A stretch of 64,000 nucleotides of DNA. It comes from Linum tenue (Eukaryota; Streptophyta; Magnoliopsida; Malpighiales; Linaceae). Below are positions 57,641-64,000 of this stretch, in pieces. Position numbers and translations under genes: made by a program. Location: assembly GCA_946122785.1 (NCBI GenBank), contig CAMGYJ010000010.1:11011467-11075466 (forward strand). The letters run 5' to 3'. The notes under the pieces are model-generated. The model saw only the letters and a program-made list of their open reading frames with translations. It made no database searches and had not been told where the DNA came from. Position 1 is the first letter of the stretch. Every line of letters starts with the position of its first letter.

Positions 57641-58437
57641 TATTGTGATCTGTGATTTTTATGGTATTAATTTAGTTACGAAGTTATTGCAAATGGAATT
57701 CCAAAAGTTCACGTTTGGGTTACTGTGGAATGGTGATACGGAAGTGACCGAAAAGGGGGTACGTTCCGTCGGTGGTAATTTTCATGAAGTGAAGGTTGCT
57801 AAGAGACCGAATCTTGAAGAACTCCGTCAAATGTGTACTGTGGTTACTTGCATGGATGGCACAAGGAGAGTTGATCGTAAAATGTATCGATATCCAAACA
57901 GACAAGGTGGGTCGTTGTGGCATGAGGAATTCCTCATAACCACTCAGGCGGAAGTAGATACCATGGTCGAAATATTGATCGTCAATAACCAATCCAAAGC
58001 AGAGATGTTTGTTTACATCGAGACGGTCGAAGGCGATGGTGGTCATTCTAGAAATGGCCAAATATATGGTATCCACAGTAGAGGTGGATTATATGAAGAT
58101 CATCCCTACCAAGGTTACCATGATCCTCATTTCTACCATCAGTACCAAGAAGGAGGTGGAGGTCATCATCAATCCTTTTCATCGTATGAAGAAGAAGCCC
58201 AACGGTACCATGAAAATCAACAAGAAGGCTACCAGTACCAACTCGAGTACAACTTCCATGCAGGCGACGGTAGTTAACACAACTAACATTACGGAGCTTA
58301 TGAAGGTGCCTTTCATTATCTCGATCATATGGAAGATGCCTGCCAAGTCCAGTCAGTGACCTTGAGATGAAGAAGAGGAAGGCGATGTTAGTGCAGACAG
58401 CTTCGACCCTCTTGAAGTTGCTGATGATTCAAACTCA

Positions 58438-58475
<38 letters not shown>
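58438..58475 (+). repeat. (GAT)n microsatellite
   Basis: About twelve GAT triplets, encoding an Asp run in the MULE transposase frame. Confidence 0.9.
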
Positions 58476-59515
58476 GGTGTCTTGTGACCATGTACCTGTC
58501 TCGTACTCCAATCACATTCCAAATGAAAATTGGTATGTTGATGCCGACATTGAGCCGTCAGAGGTACCAGTATGGGTTCCACTCATTCTGATCCAAAGAG
58601 GCTCATAATAGTTAGATGCCAAAATCAACATGAGGGATGCAAGCAAGGGTCCGAGCCATCAAGAGCAAGAGAGTCGACCATTGGGTCATATCTCGTGCGG
58701 TGAACACTCATATGTGTCATCCATAACATCCTGAGGCCATTGACAATTGAAATCCAGGGTGTTGTCGCGGCTATCAAGCATCTAATTGAGCAACAGCCCG
58801 ACTTGAAGGTGAAAGCCATCATCGCTGATATTTCTAGTCATTATGGATATATTGTTAAATATAAGAAGGAGTTGCATGAAAGCACAAAGCCATGGTTGTC
58901 GTGTTTGGTGACTAGGAAGAATCATATGCATTCTTCCCATATTGATTTTGCCATTGGAGGCGTCTAACCCTATCACTGTTTTCTTCCCCTGCTACCAAGA
59001 TGAAGAAACACAGCCGCCAGATCCCGGTAACAAATGTCATTTCAAACATCTTTTCCGGTCATTCAATCCATCTATTGATGGTTTTTCCTTCTGTTTCCCT
59101 GTGATGCAAGTGGATGGAACATTCCTTACCGGCAAGTACAAGGGCACTCTCTTGATTGCCAGTGGAGCAGATGCAAACAGAAGTGTCTTTCCCTTAGCCT
59201 TCACCATTGTTGAGGGAGACAATACTGAAAGCTATGGATGGTTCTTCTGACAAATTCACGTATACGTCACAAGGAGGACGAACCTGACAATCATCTCGGA
59301 TCGCCACGCCAGGATCAGAGCTCCCATCTTAGGCTTGGATCCAGCCTGGAAGTGGTCTCATAGGTGGTACATATGACACTTCAAGAGCAATTAGAACCAT
59401 CATTTCAAGAGGAGGAAGCTTGCTGATAATCTGTGGTGGATCGGTAAGCGTTCTATTTCGTTGGTGAGTTAATTTTGTTAACTTGGAAAGGCTTCTAGGA
59501 AATAGAATACTTATA

Positions 59516-60282
59516 CTCTTTATAAAGAGATGCACGCTAGACCTGGCAAATTATAACCCGACCCAAAACTGCCCGAAAGTAGAAATTTTTATAACCCGAA
59601 ATCCGAATGACCCAAACCCGATAAACCCGTGATTTTTTTGGTCGGATTGGGTAGGTTAGAGGGTCGACCCGTTAGACCTGTTCCATTTTATATATCACTC
59701 CCAAAAAGATAAAATCACTCATAAATTGGTGAGATGTTAAAAAAAATCACAAGGATTTGAATGACATGTTTGGATTTTAAGGATAATCAAATATCATGTG
59801 TTTCTTGTAGTAGTATTACTCTTGTGATTGTTTTTTGACGAATTGTGCAATTTATATTTCATTTCGTTAGCATGTGAGGATTTGATGATATGTTAATTGA
59901 CATGTATTAGGTAAACTATAGTCATGCATATGTGAAAATTTGTATTCTTTAAGAAAATATGAAGCATGTTTGATATTGTTTCTGAGAGCGCTCATAACCC
60001 AAAATGACATGTAACCTGACCCGAAACTGATTGGGTTGGGTCAATATTTGACCCAAAATCAGCCTACCAAACATGACCCGACCTGTAACTGGAGTCCTTG
60101 ACCCGAAATTAACCAACCCGACCTGATTGCCAGGTCTGATGCACGTCTAAGGAAGTGGGGTCTTAAGTGATCAAGATCCTCCCATTTCTTGGGAAAATCA
60201 AGTATTAAGCGATCTTCGAATCCCCCCTTTTTCTGTTAAAAAGGTTGTGTTTCTAAGGAGATGTATACCTCTCCTACGAGTC
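59516..60282. mobile_element. TA-target MITE, itself split by a hAT-type MITE
   Basis: Without the inner insertion this is about 158 bp and is an inverted-orientation relative of the MITE at 63812-63977. Shared blocks include AGAGATGCA, GGTCTTAAG, GATCCTCCCATTTC and GAGATGTATAC.CTCCTACGAGTC. TA lies on both sides. It falls in the putative intron of the MULE transposase. Confidence 0.75.
59537..60138. mobile_element. hAT-type MITE nested in the MITE above
   Basis: The left end TAGACCTGGCAA and right end complement CAGACCTGGCAA match at 11 of 12. GATGCACG occurs exactly on both sides (59529-59536 and 60138-60145); depending on where the first base is placed, the duplication is 8 of 8 or 7 of 8. 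Subterminal regions are rich in CCCGACC/GACCCGAAA words. No coding. Confidence 0.92.
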
Positions 60283-61392
60283 TAACGAGAGTACCTATAT
60301 TGCTTTAAATTATTGAAAATTACCTATATGAATTACTGTGCCGGGGTAGAATGAATTTACACTAACTTACGCGTTTTCTGTATATTCCTCGGTTGTTGCC
60401 TACTAAGAGAAGAAATTCAAAGAGAAGCTGTAGAAGATCCATGAGCTATGCCCTGATGTTGCGCAGTGGCTGGATAGACATGACCTAACCATGTGGGCTT
60501 TTCATAAGGACGAAGGTACCAGGAGGGCTATTGCCACAACGAACTCAAGTGAGAGTATCAACAACGTCTACAAGGGGGTTCGTGCACTGCCAATCTCTGC
60601 CATTGTTGAGATGACATTCTGGAAAACGAACCAATGGTTTGTAAATCGAATCCACTGGGCAAAGACGAATGAGGCACACGGTAAGGATTATTCTAATAAA
60701 GCCACATAAATAATGGACAAAGACAATTAGAAGAGCAGTCGGCATAGGGTCACCGTTATAAATCGAGATGCTGGCGAGTATTCGGTCGATACCAGGAACT
60801 ATTCGGATGGTAGACGTGGGGGGCATCGGCATGAAATCAAGGTCAACTTCAGGACAAAACAAGGAGAGTGCTCCTGCCAGAAGTATCAGAGGAGAGGAAG
60901 ACATTGTTCTCATGCAATGGTCGTAATCAAGTACAGGAGAAAAGACCCCATCACTTCGTGAGTCCTTTCTTCAACATCGAGTCACTCAAAAGGTGCTATG
61001 GAAGGAGTTTCCGTGCATTGTCGGATGAAGCTTACTGGCCAGTGTATTAAGGAAATTTGATCATCCCATCGTTCAGACAGAGTCGTGAATCGGGTCGGCC
61101 GAGGGTAAAGAGGATTCCTAACAAGATGGATCAAAGTGGAAGACCACCGCGAGGCCCACAACGTTGTTTCATAGACAAAGTTCCAGGACATGATAAACGA
61201 AATTGTCCTGGACCAATTGGGCCTCAGAATCTTGGTCCATGCTATGGCGACATCGGTCCGTGATAGGTGGCTCTTCCATGTTCCAACGAGGGACATCCAC
61301 ACTCATACGGTGGGGAGTGGTAGGCCATTGATGATGAGGTCGATTCAAAGGATTGAAGTCTTGGTGGGCAATCGAGGAGGAACCATCATGCC

Positions 61393-61611
61393 AAGTACTC
61401 GAGGATGTGCCATCGTGGTAAGTACTCAGGCGGGGATCGTAGTAAGTACTCAAATGAGGATCGTGTCAAGTACTCTGGTGGGGATCGTAGTAAGTACTCG
61501 AATGAAGATCGTGCCAAGTACTTGAGCGGGGGTCGTAGTAGGTAATTGGGAGGGGATCATAGTGAGTACTCGGTCCGCCATCGTGGTGAGTACTCAGTCT
61601 GCCATCGTGGT
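61393..61611 (+). repeat. 24-bp tandem repeat encoding the transposase tail
   Basis: One 27-bp unit (61393) and eight 24-bp units (61420-61611) share AAGTACTC...GGATCGT. On the plus strand they encode eight-residue units of the type KYSGGDRS/KYSNEDRA at the MULE C-terminus. Confidence 0.92.
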
Positions 61612-61965
61612 ACACCTCCAAAGGAGGAGGCACACGCCACGCCTCAATCTGCTTGACCTCGGGCACGTGAGGTCAGTCCCTTGTGCTCTTGTTTTGTCTT
61701 CTTTCGTATGGCGGTGGCGGGTTGGGGACAACAATAGATACCCGAGGTGTAGGAGCAAAGAGCATCAGCATGTATTTATGATGATCAGGCCCACGCACTA
61801 TAACACAGCCAAGGAGACCGTTCGTTATCTTACGAATGAGCCCCATATCTCAGCGCCCTAAAGAATCCACAGTACAGGCTATAGTGTGAATACACTCGAG
61901 TCCATCAACCTAAACCACACCAATTAACAAAGTTATGCAACTAAAAGTAATGATATGCATAACTA
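61612..61965. other. Space between the MULE and PMD coding regions
   Basis: No recognisable coding. This is where the convergent transposase and PMD frames would end, so it probably holds both 3' ends. Confidence 0.4.
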
Positions 61966-63504
61966 CTAATATGTTGCTAAAAGTAAATAAAAATGAATTG
62001 ATTCCACGAAATTACTAACCAAAGCACCGTCCGCCACACCTTTTGGCGTCATGTACCGGACCGATTGTCTTTGGTACTTTTCCAGGTATGGGTCATGATA
62101 CCCCATCCTCCCCATAACTGTTGGAGTGACAATTTCTTCATCTTGCTTATGGTTCCACGCTCGATGAAGTCCCTCAACTTGTGCGGCCAATCACAAACAC
62201 CTTGTCGTCATCTTTCTTGTGGTACGCCTTTTGACTTGAGGGGACCTCTAAGGGTAAGCATTGCTCACGACCAAATTTCCGTAAGCATCGATCCGGCAAG
62301 TGCCACTCCATAATATGGTGACAAATGAGTGGGGCTCGCGTGCACCATTGACCGGGATGCAACGGGAATTTGTGGACGTGATGGTGAACGACGTTGTCAG
62401 GGTACGGATCGAATATGATCTACAAAGGAGAGGACCAAATTTAACCATTCAATAAATATAATAATGCACTTCGAAATAGCAAAGGAAGTAGATGTATTAT
62501 AATGGTTACCTCTGCTGCTCAAAAGTGATCCAGCCTCCTACGATACTCTTCCAGCTTGTGCTCCATGAGGTTGTCTCATGTTGTTTGACCAATCCACCTT
62601 ATTCATGAGGACAATCATACAATGTTATATCGAACTAACTATTGTACTATCAAATCATGAAGTACAACAACAAAAAAACCATTGGTATGAGTGGGTAGGA
62701 GAAGTTTACCTACAACAATAAGTTTGGAGTCTATGGGAATGGTCGGGTCCCCATTCCTTGTCGGATTCTGCGACCGACACAATCCATGGAAGATGCTCCA
62801 AAGCCCAATATTGGACAATGAACATCACCCCATCAATCTCTTTCACCGCTCTCGGAGTTGCATTACAAAGGGAACAATAGATATAAGCTAGGAAAACGGA
62901 TGCCCAGTTCAGGTTCCACATAGCCTCTCAATGACCAAGGAGGATCTTCAACCATCCATTGTTGATTAAGTTGTTGAATTTTTTTGGGGAAGAACACTCC
63001 TCCGATCATGCCGATGAGGTAGACACGAGCATAAATTTCCTTTTCCACCTCCTCACTTTCCTCTGTGAGGGGAATGCCTTCAAAATCAGGGTCTTGCTTC
63101 CTCTTGATCTCTGCTGTCAACCAAGTGATGGATATTTGGCGCTTCCACAATGGTGCATTACCATCCTCCTCATCTTCTCCTTGTCCCTTTTCTGGCACCA
63201 ACAAAGCCAAGGTGGTCCATAGCAAATACTGCCAACCGCTCATCTCTTCAACATCTGAAGGTGGGGGATGATTGTCCACACACACAACATCACCATTGAT
63301 GGGAAAATCGATTAGGATGGCGATGTCCTTCAGTGTGATGGTGCACTCGCCTTCACGAAAGTTGAAGTTGTGCGTCTCTTTTCGCCATCTCTCCAACAAT
63401 GATGTAATGAGTTGGCGGTCAATCTTTATCCCTACAAAGTGCTTCATCGAATCCAACCTTGCTCTTCTTAGAAAGCACAAGATGGCATCGTTCCATGTGA
63501 GCAC
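61966..63504 (-). pseudogene. Plant mobile domain (PMD, MAIN-like) gene, decayed
   Basis: PMD proteins (aminotransferase-like plant mobile domain) exist as host silencing factors (MAIN/MAIL1) and as passenger genes of transposons. The first piece (63504-62863) shows LITSLLERWRKETHNFNFREGECTITLKDIAILIDFPING, the PMD signature. After a frame change, 62921-62706 gives NWASVFLAYIYCSLC...GVMFIVQYWALEHLP. A third exon-like piece (about 62555-62515) has EEYRRRLDHF followed by a stop. 62420-62174 has FDPYPD and MEWHLPDRCLRKFG. After another frame change, 62150-61980 has LHRAWNHKQDEE. GT...AG sites at several boundaries (for example GTAAAC after 62706) suggest the original intron layout. One stop and at least two frameshifts make it non-functional. 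It converges with the MULE transposase, as PMD passengers do. Confidence 0.85.
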
Positions 63505-63811
63505 ATTGCTCGTACTCCTATAGCGAACTATATGGTGTGCATCCTAGTGAAGAATTTAACTTTCACCATAAGTTTATTATTTAGAAATATATAAATCAAT
63601 TATATATTACAATATAAATTAACAAAATCAAGGTTTTTCCAACATATATACATAAATTCGTAAAACAAAAATATTCAATTACCTAAAATGAATAGCATTT
63701 TCAATAATTAAATAAAATTAATTTTGTACACATACACATAAATCCATTATATTATTTTGTAAATCGTATTGATTGTTTTCAATAATTTAAAGCAATACAA
63801 GTACACTCATT
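63505..63811. other. 5' region of the PMD relic
   Basis: AT-rich and non-coding, upstream of the PMD start on the minus strand. It ends at the MITE at 63812. Confidence 0.4.
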
Positions 63812-63977
63812 AGACTCGTAGGAGATGTATACATCTCTTTAGAAACACAGCCTTTTTTACAGAAAAAGGGGGGGATCTGAGGATCACTTTAAACCTAATT
63901 TTCTTATGAAATGGGAGGATCATGATGATCGCTTAAGACCTCATTTCCATAGACATGCATCTCTTCGTAAAGAGTCT
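63812..63977. mobile_element. TA-target MITE
   Basis: The left end AGACTCGTAGGAGATGTAT and right end complement AGACTCTTTACGAAGAGATG form imperfect inverted repeats, in a TA context on both sides (exact duplication not certain). It is about 166 bp and is the same family, in opposite orientation, as the split copy at 59516-60282. Confidence 0.75.
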
Positions 63978-64000
63978 AAGTAAGTGGCACATTATATTAT

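Larger units (their letters stand above)
57645..61620 (+). pseudogene. MULE transposase (MuDR type), decayed, with nested insertions
   Basis: The N-terminal part (57645-58277) begins near FTFGLLWNGDTEV, the MuDR-type N-terminal domain, and ends in a His/Gln/Tyr-rich region. An Asp run follows (58438-58475). At 58740-58965 is the FLYW/DNA-binding-like region. At 58942-59250 is the DDE core block (MQVDGTFLTGKYKGTLLIASGADANRSVFPLAF). At about 59280-59450 it continues with LTIISDRHARI and a decayed CxxH region. A GTAAGC donor at 59454 and an AG at about 60407 suggest an intron, which holds nested MITEs. Coding resumes: WAFHKDEGTRRAIATTNSSESINNVYKGVR (60491 on), a SWIM finger CSCQKYQRRGRHCSH (about 60880) and a CCHC-like CFIDKVPGHDKRNC (about 61165). 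A KYSGGDRS-repeat tail follows. Several frameshifts and stops make it non-functional. Confidence 0.85.

Noticed and set aside
59516..63977. A single large element with the two TA MITEs as its terminal repeats
   Set aside because: The N-terminal half of the same MULE transposase lies outside the left copy, and each copy has its own two ends.

Overview
This window is nuclear DNA from a flowering plant, most likely a eudicot. The evidence is one intron-containing plant transporter gene with GT-AG introns and a TATA promoter, set among plant-type transposons: Ty1/Copia, L1-like LINE, Mutator/MULE, PIF/Harbinger, hAT-type MITEs and a Cassandra-type TRIM LTR. No bacterial operons, rRNA gene, convincing tRNA gene or CRISPR array was seen. 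The only confidently recognised host gene is a seven-exon WAT1-related (MtN21/EamA) membrane transporter at 34175-36051 (+).

Layout. 1-3760: decayed MULE transposase (minus strand) with GC-rich flanks. 3783-4170: foldback element. 7329-8988: element with about 650-bp inverted arms and a 9-10 bp target-site duplication (TSD). 9719-10460: LINE relic. 10841-11182: MULE-type MITE with a 9-bp TSD. 14765-18906: structurally complete PIF/Harbinger element with divergent Myb-like ORF1 and DDE transposase, bounded by TTA duplications. 18955-19690: GC-rich hAT-like repeat. 21490-24530: decayed Copia. 25609-26268: hAT-like MITE. 30118-31408: array of 51-bp palindromic repeats. 31604-33069: young 5'-truncated LINE upstream of the transporter gene. 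39100-40500: an unrecognised, possibly spliced unit. 41232-43730: Copia relic split by a hAT-type element. 44970-45240 and 46880-47070: two more MITEs. 47427-53264: intact Copia with two LTRs that read identical. 54017-55720: another Copia relic. 56334-56620: solo LTR carrying a 5S-rRNA-like promoter. 57080-63977: decayed MULE transposase converging with a decayed plant-mobile-domain (PMD) gene, with nested MITEs.

The two elements most likely to be functional are the Copia (intact gag and pol, identical LTRs) and the PIF/Harbinger element (both ORFs open, termini and TSD present). In the Copia, gag and pol are separated by a 262-nt segment that starts with GT, ends with AG and, if spliced out, leaves pol in frame with gag. 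This suggests that splicing could set the Gag:Pol ratio. In the PIF element, a 41-bp minisatellite lies in the divergent promoter between the two genes.

Limits: all homology calls come from recognising motifs by eye. Coordinates of degenerate elements are approximate. Long stretches (about 4.2-7.3, 11.2-14.7, 26.3-28.8, 36.1-41.2 and 45.3-46.9 kb) hold nothing I can name.
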